A stretch of DNA of 64,000 nt from Paragonimus westermani (GCA_008508345.1 QNGE01001241.1:72114-136113); one strand, 5' to 3'; positions 38,251-51,584 are shown, numbered from the stretch's first letter. Translations and numbers: made by a program. Notes: generated from the letters alone by a model not told the origin.

Positions 38251-41200
38251 TTTTATTATCCCCTATCGTGAAACTTGCTTTGCTTAATGGCGACTAGCTA
38301 CTAAGCTTCATTTTGGGACATCCAGCTATTTATCCTCATAGCAACGTGCTTTTTGATTGTTTCACGTATGCCACTGCCTACACACTTTCTGCAACTGTTT
38401 GGCTCCTAATCAAAGTTGAGTCAGTAGAAAGGAGATATGGACGTTGACGGTAGGGAGAATGTGGTAGCTGAGCTATGTGCATAACTGGCTACGCATTGGG
38501 TCTTCTTAATTTGCCTCATTCCTAGGAATGCTTTTGTATATGAGCATATCACTCAAAGCCCGTTGTTCATCCACTTATCCCGTATTGTTACACGGATGAA
38601 CTAGCCCGTGTATACTTGCTATTAGTGATTTGCCTTGCTGTTTATTGTGTCGGCTTATCCTGGCGATGTTTTGCAACCAAGCTTTGAACTCTGACCCATG
38701 TTCTTGGGAAAGAACCATGTTGATCACTGTGCTATTGTTGCCACTTTAGCCCGACCGAATCGTAGTCTGTGCAAGTTCTGTTGTGATTGCAATGGAATGC
38801 GCTGCTGATCAGTTCAGACAAAAGTGTACTTTACACCTAGTGATTATCTCCCCACAAGGCTGGCCAAACGGTTTGCATGGCTATAAAAGCTGTAATCAGT
38901 TGTGAATGACATTCCATTTACATCAAATGAGTTCTCTACTGCTCGTTACTACTGATGACAATGTCTCTGGTCGTTACATTGAGTTTAGTCAATCAGTTTA
39001 AATGATTATTGCCTAAATGGATATGATTCGTGTGTTCGGAAAGAACGGTCACGTGCACATGGACCAACCAACCAATCACAACTGACAGCCATATTCTGAA
39101 GACGGATTGAGCTAGACCAGTCTAACAATTAGCGTGCACAACTTGTGTTAGTATAAATGCCCCCCTATTTTACCAAGTTATAAGTTATAGAAAGCTGTGA
39201 TTCGTTAAGTACGAGTGAGATGTAAAACGGATGGTGTGAGTTTGACACGCAACTGCGCCATTCGGTAGTCACTTCTAATTTTTGTTACTATAGTACATCT
39301 GACCCAGCAAATGATTTTTTCGAACGCCAAATTCGAAACGTCACTGCTCCAGCATACCGTAGCTGTCGAGGTTGATTACCCACAAAAAACAGTTCGAAAA
39401 ATTTGATTGAGATCCACCCGGTGTTATCCCTGTTGAAAGTGACACACTGTTGATTCTGAGGGTCTCTCTATCGGCCTCACATGTTGCCTTCCGCACCCTT
39501 ACCGAAGTTTGTACCGAAATTCAAGATTTTAGCTCCCATTCTGTACAACCAGTGTGGCCAGCCTGATAACCGTGTGAAAACAGGTAAATACTGTGATATC
39601 TGCACGGTGATTCTAACCATATAACGTTTATAAGGTAAAATTAATTGAAATGCAATTTGGACGTTCGCTTTTTGAATGGTCGTTATTTCTTATTAATTTT
39701 ATAGGTGTGGGTACTTCCACCACACAGAGCCCACTACCTTAAAGTTTGTCACATAGGATTCTTACTCCTCACTCCTTCAGTCGAATAACAACTATGCTGG
39801 CCCATGTAGATGGTAACCTTGTAAATATACGTCGCCATGCAGCTGAATGTCCTAGAATTTATGGGTTCACTGAAAGTGCCATCAGTGTGTTCGGTTTACG
39901 TCTTGACGAACCACTCACTGGAGTTTAATGAGAATTTAAACTACCTGATTTCGACATCCACGTGGAAAAAGCGCGTCAAGCCAGCGGGAGGATGACAGAG
40001 TTTAGTGTTAATGCACAAGCTCTGCCATGGCTATTTGAATCAGGCAGACCCAACGATTATGAATTCGGCGCTGAGTTCTCCTGTGAATGTCAAGGAAGGA
40101 CTGTTTGATTTTTCTGAACTATTCCCGGGCACAAACCTCCGGCGACGGGTTAACAATCTTGGGTGAAAAGAAATTGTTAGCTCAGATAGCTGCGTCGAAA
40201 TTTACCCCTCGCATACACTGAGCCAGCGTAAAATTTGTTCACGTTGAACTGTGCGAATAAGCTGCACGAAAATACTCTCATTTGTGTCATCAACCATGTG
40301 TGCTTGTTTTATTATCGTCGTGATCTGTAAGATTTTCTGATTGGTCTCCTGTGAGACCGCCGTGTAAAATACGTTCATTATTAAACTACACACAGCAGTC
40401 CCCCTTTGGCCTTATTTTTACCTGAGCTGGATTCGGTTGTTAAGCCCAGTAACGTTGAATCTTTCAATTCGAAGAATCCTTGCTAAAGATTTACACTACT
40501 TTATCACATTCAATCTGAGTTTGTTGTTCTCCTACTTAGCGATGAGTTTCGGTTCACGGGTCCTTAGTGCGACACATTGAGAATAGACAAGTTTTCTCGA
40601 ACTACGTAACAGAGCACACGTGTGCAGATGATCAATGTAGCATTTTCTCTGAACTGCTCGATCTTACGCTCATTATTTCCCGCGTTGTCACACTGATGTT
40701 CTCAGTGCGCACTGCCCTGTTAATTTTGAACTAGAACGTTGTTTCCAAATCCTGTGGTGCTTCTGGAAGAAAATAGTTTGCCTTCCATTTCCTTCCGTCT
40801 AGCGTACTCTCCATCTACTCGAAGAGCTTACTACTTCAGCTTATGGATGTCCATACTGCGCATTCCACGTTGAATGTTACTCACGTTACTGAAAACTTCG
40901 TTAATATTTAACCAAATCCTAAGAAAGTATTTTTCACTGTTTCACTTTTATCGTGCACACAGATCAGAACACAGACTTTTGATTTCAGTTGATCGGCTCA
41001 CTTTCGTTGAACTAAGAGGGAGAAACAATCTGTAAACTATCGGGCAATAATAATCCAATCAACTTTTCAAACTTTTGAGCGGACAATTTCAGCAAAATAA
41101 AACAGTTATTGCTTAATCCAACCGAAAAACTGGCCATCATTGCACGTGACGTGACGTGATATGATAGTGTATTTGGGGGTGTTTCTGGTATAAAGTAAAA

Positions 41201-41836
41201 TTCAGAGGTTACATGGAGATTGGCACTTGTGACTTGGTCTTGGCAACGAAAAAGATGAACGTTGTACGAATTTGTTTTTATTGGTACGGTTCCAGCCTAG
41301 AGTATTAGATATCGGTGATTTCTGTCTCATGTGGTCACATCTTTTTGAAGCATTTTTGGTATATTCTGGAAAATCACTATTTAAGGGTAATGAAATGATT
41401 TTCACCCTGCCTGTTGGTGCGAAACTGCCACTTTTTATGGGTTTGACGATGTAGTTACTCGGAGAATTGGACATTGTTCAACAATGCACACAAATAACCT
41501 TTTCAGTTTATGTCCCTTGTACTCGGCGGCACAAACTGTGTTTATACAAGTGTCGCACATTTACGGCCTGCGGCCTGTTTCAATACTTGTGGTTGAAACT
41601 GTTACATTCGATTACTGGTATGGTATTCTTCTAGAAAATGAAACGTTTGCTGATTTTTTCGTATTACCGTACCCATGGAGAATCTCTTATGGTGCATTCT
41701 TACCTTATTTCCTGTTGTAAAATACTAATGACCATTTAGGTCTATTCACTCGTTTGATAAAGTTCGATTACATTATTCTGACAAAGTTTGAAAACAACCA
41801 GATATGATAGTTGAACCTGTTACTATTCGGACTGTC

Positions 41837-41856
41837 GTGTGTGTGTGTGTGTGTGT
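41837..41856. repeat. (GT)10 microsatellite
   Basis: An uninterrupted GT run inside the large Kv4 intron. Confidence 0.9.
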
Positions 41857-43783
41857 AAACGTATTACATCCTGCTGTTTATCAACTCTTCACTCTAACAT
41901 TTCATCATTAAATGTTAGTAAACATATACATATAATTGAAGTGGTTTGGTGTTATTACCCCATGAAAAACTATTATAATTCTCGAAAACACTAACTTTGA
42001 CTTGCCTGATGCAAGTTTCGGAAACTCAGATTTCCGCGTCATCCGTGTCCACGTACATGTAGAGTGTTGAGCCTCGATATGCTAGGGGGATATTGAAAGA
42101 ATATTTCTTTGTGACTATTTGTTCTTAGATCATACTGTCTTTGTAATGATTTTACATTTTTTCTCGTACGTATGTGTTGCACATGAATTCGACCACTTGA
42201 TAGATGACATTTATTTTTGAGTGTCACTCATAACCACGTTGCACAGTGACATCTTTTCCACGAGATCACCGTTCATTTGCACCGTGGATATCGCTATATA
42301 GAGTTGTGACCCAATCTCGTAAACTGTTTAAAGTCCTAATTTGATATACTTTTTTCACGAGTTATATGATCAATTACACTTCTACATACATCAACTAACA
42401 TACTTTACACCTGGTTTGCATTGTGAACGAAGTAATCGCGATGGTGAACAGCTTGCTCCAAATTGATTTCAAGCCTGTCAGACGAGTTTAGGACTAGTTC
42501 TATCCAAAAAGAAACCGGAATAAATTACGCCTCGACAGCTAATATTTCCTCCAAAGTGCATTACGAAAAATAATGATCGATTCATTCAAACTATCTTTTT
42601 GTGCAACGGAAAACAAAGCAACGCTGGCAACATTAACCAACCTCCACTACCGAAACAATTACATTGCGACTGGAAAAAAACGAATTACACCACGTAACTT
42701 GTTAGCTTACAGGAAACGTCTCAAGTAGTTTGAAGGGTAGAAAAATTGAACAGTTGTGACCGCTTTCAACAGGTGGCCATCTGATTTACAATGGGGCGAT
42801 TCTCCTGTCTATTTTCTGTTCAAACGCAAGGTATTTAAATTCTTTCAGTAAAACCTCAACTCACTGGAAACGAACATACACCAAGAGTTTAATTTATGTG
42901 TGAAGTTCAACACGCATTGCGTTATGCATGACATGAATCATAAGTCCTATATTTCAAGTCCTCACCGTTGAACACAGTAGACATCTAGTAAAGTGTACGT
43001 CAGGAACCAAAATTCACTAGCCCTGATAATTCGCCATCTTTCCTTATTTTCCTAGACACGTGTGTTGGAAGGTTTGGAGTTTTGACTGACGTCAAAATCT
43101 TCATTTTATGCGGTGGAATTGTTCTTGCTGCCAGACCTTCTGGTTAGTTCGTGAACAACACAGTTCCAGTTCATTGGGTTAGGGTTTCAAATAGTTGAGG
43201 ACGGAATTGACGCTGGCGTAAATGAAGGACCATACTTCTAAATGGTCTTGGACAACACCTTTGGAAAATTAAAAATAACGAAATCAATCATCCCGATCTC
43301 CATTTTCTGAATGTCGTTTTTAGTTCTGTCTTCTGCATAAAGCAAGTTCTTAGATGCGCTATAGATTGTTTCGATGCAGCCGACATCTTCTGAAAGAAGA
43401 ACATGTTTCGGCGCTATGTCCAAATGATTTATACGAACTTCATGGGAAATCAGGCTATGGGTCGTGAATACAACACGGTGTCATAGTTATACACCACTTA
43501 CAACTGGCCAACTGATTCACATTCTGTTCTCGTGCATCCGTAATTCTGATAAAATCGTTTTCTGATTTTGATGCGGCTAGCTGTGATTTTTATTGTTTAG
43601 TTTGGCCGTAGGTTTCAGTTTAATGCTAGTCGTATTCGTTCGGAAGATCCATTTGAATCGTCCGACCTGTTTTTTCTTCCCCTCTCCTATTCAACTGACC
43701 ACACGCATGTCCGTACCGACCCCACATGTGCGCCAACGCATGCACGTTCCTTCCTACCTGGTTTTGCCAACCGGCTCCCTCAG

Positions 43784-43946
43784 ATACGGGGACATGGTGC
43801 CGGAAACAATTGTGGGAAAAATCGTTGGTGGCATGTGCTCATTGTCCGGTGTTTTGGTAATAGCACTGCCCGTGCCAGTCATTGTATCCAACTTTTCGCG
43901 CATCTACAATCAAAGCCAGCGATCTGATAAACGGCAAGCACAGAAG
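43784..43946 (+). CDS. Shal/Kv4 (KCND-like): Kv4/Shal exon: selectivity filter and S6
   Basis: The first base completes the Gly codon begun at 27612-27613, giving the K+ filter TTLGYGDMVP across the 16-kb intron. Next come [20 protein letters not shown] and [15 protein letters not shown], the outer pore turret and S6 with the PVPV hinge typical of Kv channels. The start of the cytoplasmic tail follows ([13 protein letters not shown]). The exon is 163 bases: one base plus 54 codons, ending in phase 0 at AAG|GTGAGC. An upstream in-frame Met (43593) is only intron read-through. The sequence is nearly invariant within the Kv4 family, and its phase fits both neighbours exactly. Confidence 0.95.
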
Positions 43947-46727
43947 GTGAGCCTCACATCACGGCAACTGGTTGTCCTAAGTTTGGCTCGCATATTAATT
44001 CATCGGAACTATGATCACAATTTTTGGGTTCTTTGCTAGTTTTTTAGTTTCTTCAACGATTAAACCTGTTTCTTTTTCTGTGATCACACTAATAGAGAAA
44101 CCAGCTGCCATTCTGTTTTGACCAGATAGACCATGACAAACTATAGTGGTTTGATAGTGTAGTGCCACGCCACTCGTGAAACAGAAGAGTGTAACGTAAA
44201 AGTTTTACCACTTCACGAATCGATGTTTCAAGTGGTGCGGTAATCAACCCATCTACTTTAGCAAGGCAAACTGACCTCTGTTTAATAATGCACTTCCTCA
44301 GAAACAACGTATGACTCACCACGTCTTCATGCGTAACTAAGAAAAACGTCTCAATTTCAACGCGTTTGTCTTAACAACAGTGACATGTCGATACCGAGAC
44401 ATCATATCACTTTGCGATTGGAGCACCAACAGTCAGACAATCAGGGGGCTATTGAACCTCGTCATTTTGTCTGCGTTTGTTCTCAAACACGGTAGTAATA
44501 ATGCTGGGAGCATAGATCCATGACGTGGAGACGTTGAATTCCCTTGAAAACGGTCATTTTGTTTACAGTGGTGCAGTTTTTGATGAGTACCAAACACCCC
44601 TTATCCTCATTGCCGCCGATCAGTGTAGGGTTCGTAAGAATCTAGACACCTGTGGAACATTGACATCAGGAAGTTTATCATGCCCAGTCACAGCCTAGTG
44701 ACAGTATAATAAACAATCGTGCTGGAGTAAAAATACTCTAGTGGCAAATATGACCAACCTGATTTTGTTGTACAATTATTGGCTGTTTTAATCAGTTTTT
44801 CAGAGTGGACGGTGTTTCTTCACTACTGCCTATTGTTCTAAACTACTTCGCTGGCTGTTTGTAACATTTTTCGATGGTAACTCTTCTCAGCTAACATTTT
44901 TGGGTTTGTTTTTCAAGTTAGTCTGCTATCCACAATTGCGTTTTCTCCTGGTGTTTTGATATACCCAGTAGCCTGTTATCTCACTTATTCACTAGATACG
45001 GAGTGCTCCTTTGACTGGCCTCCGGAATGTTGAGTAATTCGGCTGATAGCCGACACTGAGACAACGGAGGTACGGTTGTTTAAATCCACGCACAACTGTC
45101 AAGCTGTGTCGGGAAACTTTAACTGATTAATTAATCTCACATAACCGGTCCTAAAAACGTTCTGATGGATCTGGTTACCAGTGAAAATAGAGATGAACTA
45201 AACGAGAACACACTAATCACACATATTTTGAGAAATGTCTGTGTTTGGCACTTTATGCGTGGTTTAACTACCCATATTTATTGACAATCACTTAGTCTTT
45301 AACACTATAGAATCATATATATATAGAGAGAGAGCTATTTACGTCCAGTTCATAAGTAAGCCACAAAGATGAGCCACATGAAGTTGATACGACTAGCGTT
45401 AGGATATTTTTGGTATTTTTTTCTGCCGATTAGTTTTTGTTTTGTTGTTGAACGTAAACCACAACTATGGTTTGATCACCGGTTTTCCCTATCCAGTGGC
45501 CATATGTGTCTGTGGTTGTTTTTGTTGTTGTTTATTATTCTTTACCTTTGTCCCGTTTTTCATTCACAATATCTTACGTGTAAAAAATGGACTGAATTTA
45601 GTTGCCTATGTGGGTCGTATGCGTAAGATTCACGTGCCTGTTTAACGTATATGAACATCCTACCATATCAGTTTGCAATACCTGGGATGTTACTGATAAC
45701 TAATGAGACTCATCGATGCACAAAAATACTATTGCAGCGCTGAATTTCTTATTTGAAATCTTGTTATTTGACTTCACACTGGACTGTCCTGACGATCTGC
45801 AAAGGAGCTTGATTCGTAATGGAAATTTGGACATTGAAAAATCTGTTGCTGATCAAAGCGGCGTGATAGATATGGTGGTACGCAAGGTTAAGAAGACTTG
45901 ATTTTCAGTAGCAGCCGTGTTTTATATTTTAATGGCGGATTATTTTTTGACACGTCGTCTGTTGCTGCGGATTCTAACTGCAATCATTTTACTCGTGTGT
46001 AAGCTTGAATACTGCCAAGGCGGTCAGATCTGTACTGAATAAAAATTGTGGTCATCAACGGTGTTCTTTGGGTCAGAGGTGTGAACAGCGGAAAATAGTG
46101 GGTAGATGGCGATGGACAAGAGCCAATGCTGTTTATCGGAATATCGGACCAGCCTCATTTCATTTCCAAACCTGGAGGACCGAGGGATTGTGGTATGTCA
46201 GGTCATTGTCAGTTAACCTGCCTGACTCAAGTCTTTCTGTCGGTGTGATGGTTACAGTTTTCACGTGGGATGATTAGGACGCACATGCTGTCACACTATA
46301 TCTTTATCCAGTGTCTCCGTCAGTTATCTGCAAAGGTCCAAAAGAAATGTTTGTTTGACTGTGATTTACCCGTAGTTGACTACTTCCACAATACACCCAT
46401 TCTCCTGCCTTGCTAGACTGTGCTTCACCTGATCATGATACAGCGGCGATTTCATAACGCTAATATAAATAATAACTATAATGTCGCCCACAGTGGCACC
46501 TTAACGTCAGGTTTCTGTTTTCTTACTTACTCGGCAGTTATTCATCCTATTCAAAGATTAAATTCTGTCTAGAGTGTCAATTGTTTACCATTCAGTTTCG
46601 TTTGGTGTAAATCTTTCCAACGCTCTGTATAGGTTGCATAGAACAGGTTGTTTGTCTCTAATGTTCATGCATGGCTCCAGTTCAGAAACTCACGAAATTT
46701 CTCTGTTCCCATGCGAATCTTGTCCAG
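43947..46727 (+). other. Kv4 intron, 2.8 kb
   Basis: GTGAGC donor and TGTCCAG acceptor, phase 0. It holds an AT/AG microsatellite at 45315-45334 and a faint B-box-like string (GGTTGTTTAAATCC, about 45074). No gene is recognised. Frames at 45369-45626, 45716-45901 and 46005-46277 show no family motif. Confidence 0.85.
45315..45334. repeat. Compound (AT)n(AG)n microsatellite
   Basis: An alternating AT run passes directly into an AG run inside a Kv4 intron. Confidence 0.85.
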
Positions 46728-47207
46728 CGAGCACGTCAAGCTCGCATACGTCTTGCTCAGATGATGGCCACATACAGTTCTGCCAATGGAAAGTCCGAAG
46801 AAAGTGATGAGGATGATGCAGAACTGTTACGTGATGTAAACGATCAGGATCGAAAAACTCGGATTGCCTGGTCAACCGATCAGTCACATAAGGTTGAGAA
46901 AACACACTGTGGCTCACAACTGGGTCTGTCTGATTGGTTCCTCGAAGACCGAACCAGTGCTGGTAATATTGGGCACTCAAAATCTACAGAGTATTGCACA
47001 CAAGTAAAAACACCGGTAATTATTCTACAGACAAACGAAGGAGATACGTCGGATTCAGATCTCTGCAACACGAAAGACACAACCTTTACTCGGACTGAAG
47101 GACAAACAAAAGACATTTTGTCATTTGCAGATCTCGATCCCATCGCATCTATGGAGCAAACTTCATCGTTGGAACTACGTCGGTGGAATACCACTGAAGA
47201 TATGAAG
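46728..47207 (+). CDS. Shal/Kv4 (KCND-like): Kv4/Shal exon: proximal C-terminal tail
   Basis: Phase 0, 160 codons, acceptor TTGTCCAG and donor AAG|GTCAGT. It opens with RARQARIRLAQMM, which continues the DKRQAQK end of the previous exon and matches the basic Kv4 stretch KARLARIR(V/I)AK just after S6. The rest is hydrophilic and acidic, rich in Ser/Thr/Asp/Glu (for example ESDEDDAELLRDVNDQD near residue 24), and shows no transmembrane segment. Vertebrate Kv4 proteins have a shorter insert at this point. The exon is assigned by the first 13 residues and the perfect splice phase; the distal part is lineage-specific. Possible phosphorylation clusters cannot be proved from sequence. Confidence 0.9.
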
Positions 47208-49100
47208 GTCAGTTTCTCGCAAACCGACCAAGTCGGGGATAAGTTTATTGTATCGTCACTACTTTAAACACATTTTCCAAGCTGTCCGATTCAACCGCTT
47301 TGCAGCGTGTTACTCATGTAAACACAGGTCAAGCGTCGCTCCATTCGTGTGATCTGTTAGAGGGTTAGCAACATTGTTAACATTTCACTACACACTTCAA
47401 CTCTTGTTGGTTGCCGGTTTTCTAACTAAGTGGATGACAACCGTTTGAAGGTGGTTTTTTATGCTTATGTGTTATAGCTCTGAGTGATTCACACGATGTA
47501 ATCAAGATGATTGAGAACTTCCGAAGCCATCAACTATACCTGAGATTGATTATATGTTTTCGCTCTCTTGTCTGCTCCAGTTGGGCAGCATTCTAGGACA
47601 TCATAACTTCATCTGTTTTTTCAGTTGACAAGTGTTATCACCTTGTGTTACCATTCCATTTTTTTCTGTTGACAACCTACTCCGTGGTCCTGTTTTTGTA
47701 GTGTGTATTTGCAATCTGCTTGAAAGTTACCTGGCAGCTAAGTCTCGAGTTCATGCACTACATGATCCCACGTGACACGGTTTCACTTGTAAGCTGAACG
47801 GCTCTGTCAAGTTACCGAAAGGTAGGCAGAAGCGATCGTAGCAAACGATGCGGAAGCCTGAAGTTCATGCTTTTCAGTTACGCTACCACAAACTGCGTTA
47901 AGGTTTGCGTGAATTTTAAAACATAAATCATTTTTGTTTTAGTAAAATACCTCCACTCATGCTGAAATGCTTCTGTGTATTGTCTAGTGTTAACTACGTC
48001 GGTGCTCATGTGCATGAAGCGTATTGTACACGTGAAACGACTCGTACGCTTATGAGATAGAAAAAGCTTAAAATGGACACTAGTTGTGGTCGTGTTACTT
48101 CTAACTACTCTAGCGGAGATTGTTTATTTTGGACCGGCAATATACGCTCCTTCTGGCTTTAAGGCTACAAAATTACGATGTCAGCAGATCAGAAAACATT
48201 TGTGATGTCGGCCTTTTCATAAGCCATTCTCCAACGATCGCCGAAGTCTTTCGTTTTAACGCAATGGTCTATTTCCAGTCAAAGATCACCGTTTAAATCC
48301 AGGATATGGGGCTTCGGTTTGCACGTGGTGATCTTCGTATGCGTACATCGTTGATAAGTAATTTCAAATACTCGAAAATCCCCGTAGAAATCATATAAAA
48401 CAATTTCGTTTTCAGCGAACAGAACTGTTTTCGATAGATTCTCGTCTTAGGCTGGTACAATTATATATCAAATCAATTAACAATAAAGGAAGTCATTGCT
48501 CACAAGCGAGAGTGGTTGCGCTTTCAGATTTGATAANTGAACGAACTGCTTTTGAACACACAAATCCGGTTGACGTAATGGGATTGCGACCGCCTTGGCT
48601 ATAGACAAGATACGTCACTTGATCTTTCGTGACGCAGCGGTCGGGGCGCGGTAGACAATGTGAAACGCGTGTCCGTGTGTCACTCACAGTCGACTAGGTG
48701 GGCCAGATGAGAATTTATCGGAAACAGTTGTGTTCGCTGAAACCAAAATTGTTTTACTTGATAAGTAGTTTCACTTGCTTCCGATCATTTTTATTCTTCG
48801 GACTTAGATTCTACTCACCTTGTCAGCATTTCCTTTGGATCACACTGGATCGGACATACATTTTACTTCCACATAACACTTGTTAAGTCAATGGAACGTA
48901 ATCCACTAAATTTTCGTTGTGGTGTAGACGCTTGGCTCGCAACATGACGATCCGACCTTCAATCCTGTTTGGGCAGTGTATGTGACTTACCACTTCTGAA
49001 TGAATAATGTCAAGGATGTGCCACTTTTCTGTTTTTTCTTCTGAAGATCTTTGCAATTTGAATGATGGGTATTGGATGAGACTTAATTGCGAAAAACTTG

Positions 49101-49180
49101 GGCTTCGGCTGGATTCGAACCGGCGACAGAAACAGCATGCTCGAGCGCGGCAAACGCTCTATCAGTTAAACTGTGATTCA
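49101..49180 (-). mobile_element. tRNA-like sequence, probable SINE head
   Basis: On the - strand this holds an A-box-like AGTTTAACTGATAGAGCG followed about 45 bases later by a perfect B-box, GGTTCGAATCC. It ends in GCCGAAGCCC. The T-arm can almost form, but a clean acceptor stem and anticodon arm cannot. It is best read as a Pol III-type SINE head or a decayed tRNA gene rather than a functional tRNA. Position inside a Kv4 intron and in antisense supports a dispersed repeat. Confidence 0.55.
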
Positions 49181-49344
49181 TATTAATTCGGTCGCATTAA
49201 AAGTAGCTCTCATAACGTGGACGCAAGATAACAACGATACTTTAAGAGGATGTTGGGCCACCGAATTCCATATTTTCCACTTTGACGCTTCTCCCACGTT
49301 TCCTAAATAAGGTTGATTGGTCAACAAATGTCTGAAATTATTAG

Positions 49345-49440
49345 ATTACAACACTCCTGAGGAAGGCCACTCGAAGTGGTTGAAACGTTGAATAGTACAA
49401 CTTGCTCACAGCTTTGTGTTCTTATCGGTCCGTTTGTTAA
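49345..49440 (+). repeat. Hammerhead-like repeat unit, single copy
   Basis: The same unit as in the foldback at 373-490: ATTACAACACTCCTGAGGA, then GGCCACT-CGA-AGTGGTT as a 7-bp stem-loop, then GAAACGTT and a shared downstream stretch ending in a GTC(C/T)GTTT-like string. CTGAGGA is an exact CUGANGA core. One extra A sits before the stem, and a complete stem I/III with a cleavage triplet was not established. Likely origin: the terminal region of a Penelope-like element. Confidence 0.55.
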
Positions 49441-51257
49441 TGAAGAGGTGTATTCTTTTTAGTTTCTTTTCGTCACGTCTCATCATGACCTTATTTGAGG
49501 AACGCTAACGTGATGCTCAAACTAGTCCCATCGTTCCTCAGTATATACTTCAGTTACACTCTTTTGTAGAACAACCACGTTTACTGGCAATGGTTTTGAA
49601 AGAAAGCTTATTGCTTCTTCAAACTTTTGTAGAAAATTAAGTGACTGGTTGAATGTTACTGAATTGTGTACCTAGTTGAGCATCGTGTTATGATGTCTCG
49701 TTTACAGTAATCATGGTCAACGTATAACTCATAAAGCATGGAAGAATAAATGGCTGCCTCACTATTATGAATTCTATTAGCTCAAGTATATCTAGTCACG
49801 GTGGAATTTCTCACACTCTGGAAAAACAAGGTTTCAAGATCGCAACTTTGCAGGAATTTCTAATTTTTATTTAGAACAATAACCGTTCTGCTCAACATGT
49901 TTTTGTTGGAGGAATGGGAATGAACCATGCCTCTTGTTTGAAATGTTACATTTTTGAAAACAGATACTTTAAGCACATTTTAAGTTCATTTTGTTTCTCA
50001 GAGTGCTAATCCATGGGGTAAAGCGTAGTAACCTAGACTTTGAATATCCGGTGAGTGTGATGAATGTGGTTTAAGTTTCAGACCAAGTTTGCAAATTGAT
50101 TTTTGCAACGTACCGCCTGGGATGGTTATAATGGAGGTTTGGACTACTCTCATTGATCAACCCTAATTGCTCCAGTAGCAATTTCTGGTGCACCACTTTT
50201 CACCTGTTAAAGTGAGACTCTGCTTTATTTGTTTCATGAAGTTGCAGAGAGCAAGCGTAGTTTTTTTCGCTAGCTTACTAGTAGACAATGATCACGCTTT
50301 TGTTCCGGTGAACATCGAACGTGAATCAATTGATAAGGCTGCTTTGCAGCCCCCTTTTTTACACATCGTTAATATTCCATTTTCTCCACTGTGAGATTCG
50401 GCTTTTCGGATCGAAACCGTACACAACATTTTCAAATATTTCGTTTCTTCACGTTGCATCTTCCATTAGCCTGTCTAGCTTGATGCTTGAGGTTCCGAAA
50501 ATTGCCTATTCGTCCGTCATCTTTTAAGATTAGTTTGTGGAAAAACTCTTAGAATTGTCTGCTTTTACATTAATACAATGAAAGGTGGAGTCACAGCGAG
50601 GAAAATGATACGATGTCATGCAATGTGATATGACAGTATGGAATTTTGTATAGCAATTAAGTGCGGCATTTCAGCTACCGTGAAGTGTGAGGAAACTGCG
50701 ACGATGATCTCCATATTATTCCTAGTTTTTGTCTTGACATTGCATACATTGTAGCTTGAAAATTTCTGTTAGATTTATGACCAGATTTTACGTATAATAG
50801 CTTCCAACATCATAAATAAGTCATTTCTTGTATCGATGGCTTCATACGCTATTCGTTTGATCTCTCATTTTTATGTAGCAGGATTATCTTAAAGAACTTC
50901 GGTTTATTCTCTTCTCTGTAAACTATGCTCGACATTGTTTCATCCATCTGAACTGATGCGCACTCAGCTTTTGAAACCCGTTTGACACAACGGATTAGGG
51001 TGGTCGATGTGTTGTGAAATAAATCATTTTGTGCAATTTTCTAGGTTCATCCGGGAGCTGATTTATTTCATCTTGCTTTGACTCCTGACTGGAAAGTGAA
51101 TGCATTTTTGCACAAATGTGGACGCACTGTGTGTGTGTCATTTCATTCTATTGCATTCCTGGCGTGCCATTCGCTGATACGCTTGTAGTATTGATCCTAA
51201 TGTGTATTGCATCTTCAATGTATACTTTCGTTGTCTCCATAACCACATAACGTTCAG

Positions 51258-51584
51258 TGTATGGAACCACCAGATGAACTGAATCGACCTATGGAATTGA
51301 AACGTTCCACGTCGCTTCGGGTTTGTGCAACATCTAAATCTGCAAACCAATTCAAACAACACTCTTTCAAGCGACCAGATGCACCTCGCACAAGTCAGCT
51401 ACACGGTTTGAACAACACAAAGGATAGCTCTACTAAGCACGTGAAAAACACGCATGATGCTGCCCATCGTCATCAAACGCGGTTGTTTTCATCCCACGAC
51501 GCGAGCCACAAGAAACCCACTACCTATGAGGATTTGATCTCCATGCAGCAGTGTCATTTATTAGACTGCCTCTACGTGATAACA
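51258..51584 (+). CDS. Shal/Kv4 (KCND-like): Kv4/Shal exon: tail with dileucine targeting motif
   Basis: Phase 0, 109 codons, acceptor CGTTCAG and donor ACA|GTGAGT. The first part is basic and His/Ser-rich. The end, TTYEDLISMQQCHLLDCL, aligns with the Kv4 block SFETQHHHLLHCL, the dileucine-containing segment known to direct mammalian Kv4 channels to dendrites. Conserved features are the aromatic-Glu start, the Gln pair, the HLL core and the Cys-Leu that follows. This anchors the exon to Kv4 even though the first 90 residues have no clear counterpart. The internal Met at 51261 is not a start. Confidence 0.88.

Larger units (their letters stand above)
27614..43783 (+). other. Kv4 intron of 16.2 kb inside the selectivity filter
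   Basis: GTGAGT donor at 27614 and CCCTCAG acceptor ending at 43783, phase 2. It contains a LINE endonuclease scrap (28240-28660), a GC-rich inverted-repeat element (33191-33766), microsatellites (38239-38250, 41837-41856) and otherwise AT-leaning sequence with no recognisable gene. Frames at 28028-28234 (+), 28700-28900 (+), 35881-36132 (+), 39746-39928 (+) and 41484-41720 (+) show no family signature. Confidence 0.85.
47208..51257 (+). other. Kv4 intron, 4.1 kb
   Basis: GTCAGT donor and CGTTCAG acceptor, phase 0. It contains one undetermined base (48537), a tRNA-like SINE head on the - strand (49101-49180) and a hammerhead-like repeat unit (49345-49440). No gene is recognised in the remainder. 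Confidence 0.8.

Noticed and set aside
46164..46181. FQTWRT, identical to part of the Kv4 T1 domain
   Set aside because: It lies in an intron downstream of S6, the residues around it do not match T1, and the order would be impossible in this gene. It is taken as coincidence.
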